Source: Paramecium octaurelia (lineage: Eukaryota > Ciliophora > Oligohymenophorea > Peniculida > Parameciidae). Taken from it: a stretch of DNA of 64,000 nucleotides. Shown piece after piece: positions 12,642-24,579 of this stretch (position 1 is the first letter of the stretch; each line of letters begins with the position of its first letter). Location: NCBI GenBank assembly GCA_905182995.1, contig CAJJDP010000064.1, forward strand, positions 316,627-380,626, given 5' to 3'. The position numbers and the translations under genes are program-made. The notes beneath the pieces were generated by a model, which was not told the DNA's origin, ran no database searches, and was given only the letters and a program-made list of their open reading frames with translations.

Positions 12642-13844
12642 ATGAATTTGAATCGAATTCCTTTGGCACCTTTGACTCCAATATAAGTACAACAACTAGC
12701 TCGCTTGCCTAGAATGCAAAAAAATCAAAATTGTTTAACCTGTATCCCAACAAATCCTAATAACCTTGGATAAAGTAAATACACATCAACAAACTACTAA
12801 ATTAAAATTTATAAGAAAATTGTATTAGAACTTCTGAATTCTATTTAAAATTCCCCTTTTCTAGAATTTATGTATGGATTATAAGTAGAATTCAAGTCAT
12901 CTTATCATTTTCTTATTAGTCCAACTGAAAGTCTTATCAACTATTTAAACCTACACTATGATATCAAGTAGCTCTATAGAATTTATGATAATATCTATAA
13001 ATAAAATGCTAAAAAGATCAAGATTTATATAAATGTCTCAGAAATAGATCTAATATTACAATTATTAAGATCTATAGTTAAATAGATGCCTAACATTAGT
13101 CGAATTCGAGAAGTTTTAAAAAATTAGTAAGTAAAAGACATTGTAAGTATTAAAAAGACTTAAATTGAAGATTCAAAATTAAATTAAATAATAACCTTGA
13201 TCTAATATATTTTTAATTCATAACTCACAAAATTAAATACTTAGATCATAGTTAAGAAGGAACAGCAGGAAAACATTGTTAAAGATCAATCTTTTTATCA
13301 TATCCAAAGTAATGTTCAGTCAATTATGATTTCTTTATTTTTGCAATATTGCTTATAAAGGAAAATATTACTTCCAGAAATAATATATTCTATTACATTT
13401 ATCACTAATACTAAGAATCTAACCTTAGATCCAAGCTTTGTCAATGACATTCCAGATTCAAATGCTTTTGATGAATTTAAAGAGAAAATCAACTATAGAA
13501 GATATTAAAGGAGTTTTAATTTATAAGGCCTTATTGAATATGAAGATTTTTTAATTTCAGAATATTAAATCTCTTATCCTATGAAAAATATTGAGACTGA
13601 TTTAGTTGAATCAATAATATTAGTTTAAGAGAGTTAATATTAAATTATTGACAGATTGAGAAGAATATTTCAGAGTCAAAGAATTAAAATAATAATTGAA
13701 AATTTGGGTAGTAATCCCTTAAGTTAAATTGGAATGAACATTTCCACCATTATTCTTGAATTACAAAATACAGTGAAACAAAGCGAAATTAATTAATAAA
13801 CAAAACGATTTCCAAAAATTAAGTTGAAAATAAAAAAACTATGA
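12642..13844 (+). CDS. Hypothetical protein, 400 aa, intronless
   Basis: A single frame of 401 codons from ATG 12642 to TGA 13842-13844. That length is very unlikely by chance even with one stop codon. The protein has a short Cys pair (CLTC) near residue 38, no membrane segment, and a mostly helical composition rich in Ile, Leu, Asn and Gln. I recognise no family. The same frame stays open for about 100 codons after the TGA, but this is probably antisense to the Myb-like pseudogene that converges on it. Confidence 0.65.
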
Positions 13845-13895
13845 TATTCCAAAAATATATTAGATTATTATATAATTAATATTCAGCCTTTTAAT

Positions 13896-15233
13896 TCAGG
13901 CAATGAACTGATTGCATTTTTCCAAACTTCAAAAGAAGTTTAAACTTTCCATTGTTATTATTAAGAAATTTAGTTTGCCTATTGCTATTAGTTAGAGAAC
14001 TAAGAATATCCTCCTAATCTACTACATTCTATATTTGATTTACAACAGCTATTGGAATATTCATCTGATAAAATAAAGTATTTATCAAATGTTGGTAATT
14101 CTTCTTTTTAAATTGAGTATATAATTTCAAAATTTATTTTTATTTTTAATTATATTTTTTTCTTTCCTCATTCCATAATTGCTCGTAATGGTTTGGATAT
14201 GATTCTGGAATGTTATGCTTTTTTCTTTTTTTTAATAATTAATCAGCTTTATTTAATTCACTAAATAATAGAAGGTTTTATTACTTATTTCAAAAATCTG
14301 AACTTCTTGTTGTTACAAAGAATTTGGGAATGAGTTGCCCTTTATCTTTTCCAAACCATTAAATTCCTTTGATAAATTGCTATAATTCTTTTTGATTCAG
14401 AAATTCATATTGACTTAACTTCCAAGTTTTTATTTGATTCTTTTGAGCATTGCAGCAATTGAGTTTTTGTAATTATTTTTAAGTTGCTTCATTGTTTTTT
14501 TCCATAAGAATTCTTTTTAAATTGCCTCCAATTTTATGCTTCCATGCTTTTACAAACCTTAAAATAATAAGTTTTCATCCATGGTGTGAACTTACACCTG
14601 ACCTTACTAATTTAGAAGTATTATGGCAAATAACTACTTTAAATAAGAGGAATGTATTTCTTAAGAACAACTATTTTATCATCGAAATTCTTATTAATAT
14701 TCTCTAAAATGGATTTAAACTGTTATAAAAGAAGGAGTTAGAAAGAACTTTATAAGGGAGAGACTTCTATTGTGAGAGGATTGTCATTGAATTATGATAA
14801 ATCAATGCTGTATAACTAGGCAGGATCTTGCTTTTCAAGTTGCTCAAGCATCTGAATTGTTCTTTATCTCAAATTTTCAGATTTACAAAATAAAGCATTT
14901 TAAATCAACAACTATATTAAGATTTCATATTAAGAGAAGATTAGATGATCTAATGACTTTGCACAAGAGTCTAGTTTAATAAAGAAATATACAAACTTTA
15001 CATCCTGATTTGGAAGGATTGTCTAATATTTTGATTGGCAATATTATAAAGTCCTTAATTACTCTGGCTACATCCAATAATAAATATTATAATTTAATAT
15101 AACTAATTGTCTTTTATGGAATGCATAATTTATTAAATGAATTGATCACTTTTCAATTACACTAACGCTATTTTATGACATTAAATTCTATTGAGATACA
15201 AGATCTAATAATGAGTGGATTTAACTGATTCAT
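13896..15233 (-). pseudogene. Myb/SANT-domain gene, probably decayed
   Basis: On the minus strand three frames carry successive pieces of a two-repeat Myb-like protein. One frame leads to CKFTPW; the next carries GLQKHGSIKLEAIQKEF and KTMKQLKNNYKN; the third carries TWKLSQYEFLNQKELQQF and IQWFGKDKG. The frame changes fall at short homopolymers, and one TGA follows TTRSSDF just before an intact 24-nt GTA...TAG intron. Long atypical introns (38, 32, 33 nt, ending AAG) could restore one frame but would delete the conserved Trp residues, so decay is more likely. The 5' end (start near 15233) is vague. The C-terminal end at 13896-13898 is tentative. Confidence 0.45.
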
Positions 15234-15359
15234 TTTTCGATGTTTAACTTTTTTTTATCTAATTTTATTATTTCATAGTAAGCAATTAAAATATTAATAA
15301 ATAAAGGAATTAATTTAATTGCATTTCGTAAATTATAATATTAAGATTTTGAGATAAAA

Positions 15360-16405
15360 ATGGAGTTCAATTGTTTAATTGAAAGAGAATCATTTTTATT
15401 AAATGTCAAGGATAAAATCATGACAATTTGTAATCATTCTATCAAATACACATTTGATCTATCTTTGAAGGTTCTTATCACTTGGGTGTTTCGGGAAAAA
15501 GAATTGAATGGGTTTATATTAGATGACCTCATTGTGGAAGGAGATGGTTTAAATATGAAAAAACTTAAACTATTTCTTGGTGGAAAAATAACATACACCG
15601 GTATTCAAATTTTCTATTGCTTTAATGGAGAGATAAACATCAGCAAAAGTAAAGCAACTAAAGTAACTTATATTAATATAATTAAGGTCTGTTCCCTCAT
15701 CAATAGGTAAACTAAGCTAAAATTCACTTGCAAATGCTTTAAGAAGAGTGCATTGGGGATTGAGAGAATTCATAAGGAGATTGAAATATAAAAAAAAGCA
15801 TCTAAAAATGGATTAGCACCTAAAATATACGAATGCTTTGAATCAAAAAATTGTGTATATCTTATAATGGAAACTTTGGAATAGTTATAGGATCAGGCAT
15901 TTATGGAAGAGGATATTATGTTATTTCTTTATGTACTTATTTTTATAATTCTAGAGTCTAATTTAAATAATCTCAGTCCTTCATTAGGAAAATATTGTTC
16001 ATAAAAGCATAAAAAAATCACACATTATGTTTAGTGAAGACAACAAACTAAAGCTAGTTGGATTTGGAAAATCTAGCAATACTAATATTCAAAACAATGA
16101 GTTTAGACTGGACATTTTTAAAGTCGGAATTATTATGCATAAATTGTAAGATATTTAAATAACATAGCTACTAAAAATAGAATTTTCAAGATGATTAGTT
16201 TATTATATCAAAGGATGGAAATTCCCTATTAGAATCTCTTCTAAATTGGAAGAGTAACTCGCCTCTTGAGCTAAAAGAACTATTTTCTCACCCTTACTTT
16301 AAATTGTTAAAATCCGAAGGAATTTCATTAAGTAAAGAATTTCAATGTATTATTAGAAATCTAATGTATGAACCCTAAATTTAAAACTCGTATTTTTTAA
16401 GATGA
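15360..16405 (+). CDS. Pseudokinase with PH-like N-terminus, about 325 aa
   Basis: Kinase-fold protein that has lost catalysis. Introns of 24, 22 and 22 nt; the 24-nt one is a codon multiple and could be retained. The N-terminal ~110 residues resemble the PH-like module seen before many Paramecium kinases (KIMTICNHSIKYTFDL, then W.F...GF). The kinase part has the CKCFKK lysine, but the glycine loop is replaced (SKSKATKV), the HRD loop reads NIVHKSIKKSHIM, and DFG reads GFG. Thus the catalytic Asp, the metal-binding Asp and the glycine loop are all missing. The stop is TGA 16403-16405. It probably acts as a scaffold or decoy; that role is inference. Confidence 0.7.
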
Positions 16406-16738
16406 AGAGCTTGAATCATTCGAATGATAACTTTTATTACAATTATTTCATAAAATATATTTTATAAAAATTAGAAATATTCATATTTTCGAATCAGATG
16501 CCTAAGAACTGATTACTCTAAAATTGTTTTGGATAAAAAAGATTTCTTCATTTTATAGTATTTCTTTAGTCTTTATATTTAAAAGCATAGGTTGATATAG
16601 GTAGTTAGACCATTATAAAATACATGGAATAAAATGAATAATTATCAAAAATATTCATTTATAAAAAATAGTATAAACTTTCGAAAATAATAATTCATAA
16701 ATATTTTTTAGTTGGTGTAATACTTTGGTTGACATAAA
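16406..16738. other. Intergenic, convergent 3' ends
   Basis: 333 bp between the pseudokinase stop and the ELMO-gene stop. AT-rich, with no coding frame or repeat that I can support. Confidence 0.5.
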
Positions 16739-17565
16739 TCATTATGATTGATAAAACTCAATTAATTATTTTACGTTGCCAAATAATCTAGATGAAAATG
16801 TTCTTTTAGTTTTATGTTTAATTCTTTCTAACACAGGACCGTAATCCATAATAGTTGTTTCTGGTCGTCTTTTCTTCAAAGCCACCCATTCATTGAAGAG
16901 ATCTGTAAGTATTAATTAGTGTAATTTTTTCCAAAAATTCTCTTCCTTTACAAGAAATCTACAAAAATTTTTAAGTGCTACTCTATCTGCGATTTCCTAT
17001 TTTTTAATATCAATTATACCTTTATATCCCTTTTATCAAGCTATTCCTGCAAATGAAAGTATCGCTTAATAAAGAAAGTGACATTTATTGAAGATGCTGC
17101 AAAATAGAAGTCATTTTATGGCTTACACATTTCTTTAACTAAAGTGTCTTTGTACTCACTCACAAAATTAGTAATGTCATCTAATGATTATACTCCACCT
17201 CCTCTAAAATCTGTGGTCGGATCAGCCTATTAAAACCCAAACTCAGTCCATTTTTAATTTCTAATTTCTTGTAATTCGGTTTCGGTCAATAAATACCATA
17301 GACCCTTGATCCTTTTAACACAATTTTCATCTTCATGTGAATATAAAGAATATAATTCAACTCTTAGATTCCACCATTCTTTAATTTCTTGATCTGATAG
17401 ATTATAAGTTTCATCAAAGCAAGATGATAAGTACTTCTCCTTAAATTCCTTATTTTTTTAATGAGTTGTAGGCTCATGAGCCATCTAAATTTCAGTCCAA
17501 GGATGATTCTTTGGTTAATGTATTTACACTATAATCTGATCTTTTTGTTATATTTCTTAATTCAT
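16739..17565 (-). CDS. ELMO/CED-12 domain protein, 267 aa
   Basis: Small ELMOD-type protein; family members act as GAPs or regulators for Arf/Rac-type GTPases in trafficking and cytoskeleton control. One 23-nt GTA...TAG intron leaves 268 codons. The ELMO core is clear: WTEFGFQQADPTTDFRGGG, followed by helices with NDFYFAASSINVT and later NFCRFLVKEENFW. The DFRGGG signature is intact. An upstream ATG (CAT at 17563-17565) is in frame before a second Met at 17482-17484, so I chose the longer form. Head-to-tail with the M16 gene. Confidence 0.85.
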
Positions 17566-17813
17566 TTTTTAATTATTTTCTTTTCTTACATTCTTAAAAT
17601 TAATATGAAAATTATGTAAACTCTAATTCAATCCGCATAGGATTCACAAGGAGGATAAAATTAAATGAATTAGAAATTAATTTTTTTAATAAGAAATGGT
17701 GTTGTTCTTGCTTCAAAATTGAATTACCAATTCCGATTACAATTATGTATTACATATAGAAAAGATAGTCTACTTCAATAATGTATTTTAGATATTATAA
17801 TTTGATTATAGAA

Positions 17814-19392
17814 TCACTTTAATTGATTCAACACCTAATCGAATGTAGGCAATCTATTGGCTAATCCTCCTTCAGCAACTAAAGTGGGTCTGTTCTTCAA
17901 CAAATCGACAACTGCCTTGTTTATTTAGTCTGATGTAACGGCATCAATATAAGAGGCATATTCATTTATTTTAATTGCATTGAACACTTTCAACTAAATA
18001 ACTAATTTATTAATTGTACGCTTTTAGCTGCTTCTTCTAATCTGTCTGAAGTTCTTTCAAGGGCCAAATACAATTGAGTCTTTAAGATATTCTTAGCTCT
18101 TGTTAATTCAGTGTTTGAAATAGGTCCTGTAAGAGTCTTCAATTCATTTACTACACTGCTAAGTAATTCAGTTCCTTTGTCTGCTGATCCAATGATTTTG
18201 ACTCCAAACAATCCTGCATCAGAGAAAGTGAAGTTCAAGCTTTCAACTGCATCGGCATAGGAATTCTTGTTTAAGACTATTTATTATTAGAAAATGAATA
18301 AATACTGTTTCTTTGTAATCTTGATTGAGCACTTCCTTGTAATCCCAAGAGAGCATTGAGTACTTAGAATACTGCAGCTTGTGAATTGGTCCAATTGGCA
18401 GATGGGAATAATAAAGCAATAGCAATTTCATTGTCATCAGTCAAATTTCTGACTTCGCCTCCAACATATTATGTTTAGGCTCTGACTTTAGCAGTTTAAC
18501 CAGCAGGGATGAATCCGAGGGAATCTTAGACCAAACTCACAAATTCAGTGTGATTGTAGATTCCAGCACCAGCAACTATAATTTTAGATGGGTTGATGTT
18601 TTCCAATTAGAACTTTTGAATTGTGTAAGCACTCAAATTGCCAATGTTAGTTTTGAATCCTCTCAATGGCATTCCCAAACCAGTCAAACCAAAGGCAGTC
18701 TTAAAGATTGTTTCATTAAATCCTTCTCCACCTATAATTTAAATCTTAAATTAATTTACTTTTAATGATATTTTCCAAATTATGTGTTCCATGATTCTTT
18801 TCAATAGCAGCATTTGCAGCTACTACTGATCTTGGCTCCAAGGCACAATCAGATACGACCTTGAACACATCCACTACATCATGAGCCAAACAATGAGCTT
18901 TGAAGTATGCACTCTCTTAATCATAATCCATCTCAAATTCACCTCCTGATTATTGAATAACACCACTAAGAATATTAGATTTTAATATACTAGTTGATTG
19001 TCTCATTTGTATTTAAAACTGTCTTATAATAAGTATTCTTGATAGACAATAATGATCCTGATGTTTCATTTGTTTCATCTCTTGTTCCAACATCCAAAAG
19101 AATACCCACATCAACTCTAGAAGGAGATGAAGCACTCTCTGTCAATACAGTGATCCCATTTGAAAGTTTTGTAACCTCATATCTTCTCTCTTATTCTCTG
19201 ATCTCACTGCCTTGTTGTCCTACTGCAGATTTGGGACTAGCAGCAGCAAGTTTGTAAAGATCAGAGGACTTATCGTCTCTGTAAATTAAATCATGTAATT
19301 AGGCTCTCAAACTTGAGAATTTAAATTGGGACTACTCAAATTAACTAAATTCCTACCTTTGATGCAATTCTTCCTGAAACTCTAAATAGCAT
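17814..19392 (-). CDS. Mitochondrial M16-family protein, alpha-MPP/core-2-like, 481 aa
   Basis: Non-catalytic M16 subunit: part of the mitochondrial processing peptidase or of complex III. Five introns (25, 25, 28, 29, 26 nt) give 482 codons. A basic presequence (MLFRVSGRIASK) precedes the domain. The first half has GITVLTESASSPSRVDVGIL, then GTRDETNETSGSLLS where catalytic beta subunits carry the inverted zinc motif HxxEH; that motif is absent. The second half ends SDRLEEAAKSV and RPTLVAEGGLANRLP. The glycine-rich loop expected of alpha-MPP is short (GLQGSAQSR). Hence alpha-MPP or complex III core 2; I cannot separate them by eye. Confidence 0.82.
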
Positions 19393-19448
19393 GATATTTT
19401 ATTTTAAAATAAATTTTGTTAACTTTATATCAATAACACAATCAAATA

Positions 19449-19724
19449 ATGGATATTAAATAAATATCATTCTCTTCCTTATAAGAAAATAATCTCAACT
19501 TAATCAAGAATATCTCCCTTCAAGAGTAATAGCCTATTTTCCTAAGGAATGGTTATTATGAGTACATATAACACTTGATCAATATTCATTATAATATCAG
19601 AGGACTATTTGGAGATCCAAGACTTATCCTTAACATTAAGAATTACCGTGTGTAGGATCTTTCCTATTCAATATCTATTAAACCTTACATAAGTAATAAT
19701 AATAATTTTAGCCAAACGACGTGA
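19449..19724 (+). CDS. Uncertain small frame, 91 aa
   Basis: Open frame of 92 codons from ATG 19449 to TGA 19722-19724, with no intron. It contains NIRGLFGDPRLILNIKNY, which looks protein-like, but this length arises by chance in AT-rich sequence with one stop codon. It overlaps the upstream region shared with the M16 gene promoter. Confidence 0.25.
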
Positions 19725-20647
19725 TTTGTGAAATTGCTTTGTATAACTATTACAAATAGGCAAATAGGCAAAGTTATACTTAAACAGTTCCCTTAGATGT
19801 TGACTAGTTTTATATTAATGAGTGAATCAATTGATAATTACTAATTTATTTATCATAAATTTATTTATTAATTTTATTCTAATGCAACTTAATAGACATA
19901 AAATCCACTCTAAAGAAACCAGCTATTTTATGAATCTAACTGAATATAAAAGATGAATACTTAATTTTACACTGTTTAAAGAAACCTATAATACCAATTC
20001 AAGTATTTATAATTCAATTAATAAAATAGCAAAATGAATTTTATAAAGATACCTATTTTCCAAATAAATGCAGTATTCAAAAACTCATATCTATAATTAA
20101 TTATTTGGGTGACAAAAATATTTAGTAGTCTATTTGAAACCAAACGTAATCTAATTGAACAAATTCTAAGTTTTTTTAAAGTTTCAATTATTAAATAATT
20201 AAGAAATATTTCTTATTATACATCTACCTCCTCTAATCAGTGAAAATAATATAGAATTTTGCATTAATAACCTTTATTGATTCTCATTCAAATACTTATA
20301 AGATGGGTTTAACAGAACTATAATATTATTAATTAATATGAATCAATAATTAATAGGAGCCATAAGGTTGATAAATGATTGTTTTAATTTAGGAGTTGAA
20401 TTTACTGATATTTGATTTTGTTAATTTTTAATGAAGGGCAGAGGGAAATATCAAATATACTTAAGAGAAAATGGAGACTTGAAGCCAAAAAGGAGGAAGG
20501 CAATAGTTCCATTTATTGTTTGAAAAAATTAAATATTGTGTCATCAATTATTTATATATAAATGCATTTTAATGACGTTCAATATTTTATAATACGTATA
20601 TATGTGATGATGAATATCATATTTTTCATCATTAATTTAATTCCTGT
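19725..20647. other. Intergenic, no clear content
   Basis: About 0.9 kb of AT-rich DNA upstream of the glutamate dehydrogenase start. It presumably holds that gene's promoter. No coding frame, RNA gene or repeat stands out. Confidence 0.45.
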
Positions 20648-22276
20648 ATGCATATTTAAAAGATTTCAAGATCGATCATCAATCGAAGTTGCTTTTCAAC
20701 ATCCGCAGTAAATGAAGGCACTTTTTTGGATTAAGTGATGGCTTATTTCAATAAGGCATCTGGCCATACAAATATAAGTCAAGATAAATTGGAGTAAGCC
20801 TCTTATTTAAGGATTTTAGCTTCTACAAGAGTACAGATATAGTGATAAAATTCAATTTGCCACTAGTGAGAGATGATGGAACCTACGTTTGTGTAATTTA
20901 AGAGATTAATTATTAGGTGCCTGCATACAGAGCTCAACACAAGACTTACAGATTGCCAACAAAAGGAGGAACAAGATTGAGTCCACACATCAATATTGAG
21001 GAAGTAGAGGCATTGTCATTTTTGATGACATTAAAAAACTCTATTTTAGATTTACCATATGGTGGTGCTAAGGGTGGCATCGGCATCAACCCACGTAAAT
21101 TTTCAAAAAGAGAAATTGAAACTTTGATGAGGAGATACACTTTGGAATTGGCAAAGAAGAATTTCATTGGTGCAGCTATTGATGTACCAGGACCAGATCT
21201 TGGAGTAAATATTTTTAGTATATATCAGACTGGTGAATAAGAAATGAGTTGGATGAAGGATGCATATACTAAATTCAAAGGACACTAGGACATCAATTCT
21301 GTGGGGTGTGTGACTGGTAAAGCAATCAATTAAGGAGGAATCTCTGGCAGATAGGAGTCAACAGGAATGGGAGTAAGTTATTGTAATAGAAATTAGATAT
21401 TCTTTGCTACAAGGGAGATCTTGAATGATGTGAAGTATTGCCAATCTGTGGGCATTGAACCAAGTTTGAAGGGAAAATCAATAATAATTTAAGGATTTGG
21501 AAATGTATAATACTCAAATTAATAGTAAAGGTTGGTTCATTCTGTGCTAAATACATGTACGATTATGGAGCCAAAATAATTGGAGTCGCTGAACACGATG
21601 GATCAATTTATAATCCAAATGGAATCAACCCATATGAGTTGGCTGCTCATAAGACTAAGACTGGAGGAGTCAAGGGATTTGTTAATGCTTAGAAGTATTG
21701 GGAAGATGAATAGGCAATCTATTAATAATGCGACATATTCATCCCAGCTGCTTTTGAGAAGACAGTTAATGCTAACAATGCTGATAAATTCAATTGTAAG
21801 ATTATAGCTGAAGGTGCCAATGGACCAACTACTATGGCTGCAGAGGACAAATTGTTAGCAAAGGGTGTGATATTTTTACCAGACATTTTGCTTAATGCTG
21901 GTGGTGTTACAGTTAGTTATCTTGAATGGTTAAAGAACTTAAAGCACATCAATCCAGGAAGAATGACAAGAAGATGGGAAGAGTAAGCAAAACATAGAAT
22001 TCTTGAAGTCATCAAAATGAGCACAGGTCTCAATATCAATATTAAGGATAGTAAGCTTGCAAAAAAGATGTTGGAAGGTCCATCTGAAGTATGTCTATTA
22101 TTTAAATTCTTTAGACTGATCTGGTACATACAGCTTTAGAGTAATCCATGATAGAGGCAGTCAAAAATATTATGGCTACATCTCAAGAATGCAAAGTCAA
22201 TTTAAGATTGGCAGCTTATATTAGTGCAATTAATAAGTTAAATGAACATTTTGAAATTTCAGGAGTTGAAGCATGA
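20648..22276 (+). CDS. GDH: Mitochondrial glutamate dehydrogenase, 492 aa
   Basis: Oxidative deamination of glutamate to 2-oxoglutarate and ammonia. The start gives a basic targeting peptide (RSIINRSCFSTSAVNEGTF). Six introns: 26, 24, 24, 24, 26 and 26 nt; exon sum 493 codons. Conserved blocks in order: VPAYRAQHKTYRLPTKGGTR; the substrate-binding PYGGAKGGI; IDVPGPDLGTGEQEMSWM across an intron; CVTGKAINQGG; the dinucleotide fold GFGNVGSFCAKY; and IAEGANGPTT. Length and order fit the hexameric family 1 enzyme. Three introns are codon multiples without TGA. It is followed after 46 bp by the SDF2-like gene on the same strand. Confidence 0.95.
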
Positions 22277-22322
22277 TTGTTTTATATACACAAATATATT
22301 CATTAAAATAAGTCAGAATAAA

Positions 22323-23180
22323 ATGATAAAGTGGTTTTGTATTCTCATCTTCATTGAAAATTTGATTGCACAGGATTTCCATGTAACCTTAGAAGAAATA
22401 GAAGAAGAAATTAGTACTATCTCAAATTATTCAGATAGATAAAAAGAAGATTTACTTTGGATCCACAGTGAGAATAGAACATTAATCTTCAGAATATTTT
22501 CTCCATTCTCATTTGGTGTCTTATGGAAGTGGATCAGGATAGCAATCTGTCACTGGAATGCAGGCTGATCATGATTATAACAGTTTATGGACTATCAAAG
22601 AGTGTCACAATCAACCACTCAAAAAATATGGTATTAAATACGTGTATTATTTATAGATGATCAAATAAAATGTGGAGATTGCATTAGACTAGAGCATATG
22701 CTAACAAACAGAAATTTACATTCTCATCCTCATTAAGCTCCTTTTTCTGGTAACCAAGAAGTTTCTGCTTATGGAGATAATGGAAATGGAGATGCAAGTA
22801 ATAAAATTATTATATACTCATCAGGTGATGATTGGATATTGGAATGTGCAGACAATAAGATTGGAGATCATTTTCAAGCATCAATGTGGTTCTATTTGAA
22901 ACATAAAGTAACATCAAAATATTTGAGAAGTAATAAAAAAGATAATTTCAATCAAAGAAATTGTGGATATCATTGTCCAATCGAAGGTTAACTTGAAATT
23001 AGTGCTTAATCTACCAAAAATGCAGATGCAAAATGGAAAATATACTCAGGATTATTCTATCAATAACCATAATTAATAGAAGATGATTATGATTAAGATG
23101 GTAGACATTGCAACACTTATGGTTAATGTGATGACATTGATGATGATGAATTTGAGACTGTTATATAAAAAGACTTGTGA
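22323..23180 (+). CDS. SDF2: SDF2-like MIR-domain ER protein, about 261 aa
   Basis: Secretory-pathway protein with the three-MIR fold of stromal cell-derived factor 2. A signal peptide (MIKWFCILIFIENLIAQ) starts at ATG 22323. Introns of 19, 26 and 27 nt give 262 codons; the 19-nt one is inferred from the frame change and is the least certain. Conserved parts: LVSYGSGSGQQSVTG, NSLWTIKE, IKCGDCIRLEHMLT, NLHSHPHQAPFSGNQEVSAYG, and DDWILEC. The tail is Asp-rich and ends QKDL, weakly like an ER-retention signal. In other eukaryotes SDF2 works with ER Hsp40 in folding. Confidence 0.85.
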
Positions 23181-23346
23181 TTTATATTATTATAAATATA
23201 TGTATAATATAATCATACCTTAATACATTTTATAGTTTTGCAACAATATTTATATCAATATTGATTGACTATAACATAAAATTAAAATTTCTTGAAAGAA
23301 TCTTAATATTCATTTATGGAAATTATATGAAGATTGCTAGTCCTTT

Positions 23347-23639
23347 TTGGTTGTTAAGGAAAATAAAGAAATAACTATAAAGAGAGATGATAGTAAGGGT
23401 TTATTATTAAATTTCTATGAAAAAGGAAGTTATGTTGCTTTTTTGATATTAATTTCTTTATTTTTGTTTTATTTTTTATTGATAATGTCAAATGTTCAAA
23501 CTCAACTTATAAAGCTGTTAAATATGTCATTGGGCAGACCTATCCTATTGTCTTGAGTGGCACTGTTAATCCTGAATGGATGGTCAAACTAAATAGTTTA
23601 TTTTAAGATTTTACGAATCGTTATAATTATATTTGACAT
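23347..23639 (+). pseudogene. Possible remnant of a small membrane protein
   Basis: Two plus-strand frames look protein-like but do not join: an upstream one ending in a hydrophobic segment (SYVAFLILISLFLFYFLLIM, near 23430-23490), and a second frame with STYKAVKYVIGQTYPIVLSG (near 23493-23552) ending at TGA 23637-23639. No small intron joins them well; the break is in a T run. It could be a decayed gene, a sequencing slip or chance. Confidence 0.3.
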
Positions 23640-24364
23640 ATTATCTGACTTGCAATTATTTATCGATGTAAAATCTCCAATCACATTTCTTAACTTTGGC
23701 ATGACAAACCAATTCAACATTCATTATTTATCAACCAAGAATCCACATGCTTTATCATTTCCTCTTCTTCTCAAATAGCCAAATTAAATTTCTTAGTTTT
23801 AGCAAGCTAATTTGCCGTTTAAGCTATTAGAACTCTTGAGGAAGAATTCATTTAAATTTTGAGTGTAATTAAATAGTCCATCAAAATACAATTGACTATT
23901 ATTAAAGTCCCACTTGATTCCTTCTCTCAGATACCATTATGGTTGTGTAATATTAAAGTTGTGATTAACAAATAATCCTTAATTGAAAGACACCCCTGAA
24001 CTTAAAAAAAATGATTACAAACAGAATGCCAAAACTTGGTATTGACTTCTTTTTACAATCCAAATTAATATTGTAGTGTTTTATTAACAGAGAAGACTTT
24101 GGCAAAGTAAGAGGCTTCAAATTTGCCAAGTTCCCATTTACCAAAGTCTAAGCCTAATTTCAAATCATTTTGATCTTTAACTCTGAAATGAACCTTGATT
24201 GCATCCCAAGGGAAGCGAACATCAACTGTTTAACTCTTACAATATTTTCTATATCTGAATTTTGTATCTGAGTTCTTCATCTGTCCATTTATTTATAACG
24301 AGTGAACTTCAGGGTTGTCAATAAAGAAATTATAGAATGCACTATCTTTTATTTGGCTCGTCAT
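23584..24364 (-). CDS. Beta-strand-rich protein, possibly a mitochondrial porin-like barrel
   Basis: Minus-strand gene from ATG (CAT 24362-24364). After a 27-nt intron (GTTTGT...TTCAG) the frame continues through NHNFNITQPQWYLREGIKWD to KACGFLVDKQ and TGA at 23721-23723. One extra A in the AAA run there would continue the same style of sequence (VELVCHAKVKKCDWRFY) to a stop at 23584-23586. The protein is made of alternating polar/hydrophobic strands (VHFRVKDQNDLKLGLDFGKW) with no helix-rich part, as in VDAC/Tom40-like barrels. The family call is a structural guess. Either end is possible. Confidence 0.5.
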
Positions 24365-24579
24365 ATTTTTATAATATTAAATAATTAGCTATCGTTTTAT
24401 TAATAATCAAAAAAATATAATATTCCAACTAAAAATAGATGTATATAATAAATCTGGGAATTTGATTGTTGAATTGATATTTAAATAACGCGATTTTCTA
24501 ATTAGATTGAGTTGATCTAAAGAGAATTGAAGTTAAATATCTATTGGAATATTGGTTTGTTTTAATATAAAATGAATAT

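Noticed and set aside
14492-14979. Plus-strand frames opposite the Myb-like locus
   Set aside because: They are antisense shadows; the Myb motifs read only on the minus strand.
24000-24040. Frameshift at the T run of the beta-strand-rich gene
   Set aside because: A 27-nt intron (GTTTGT...TTCAG) joins the two frames in register.
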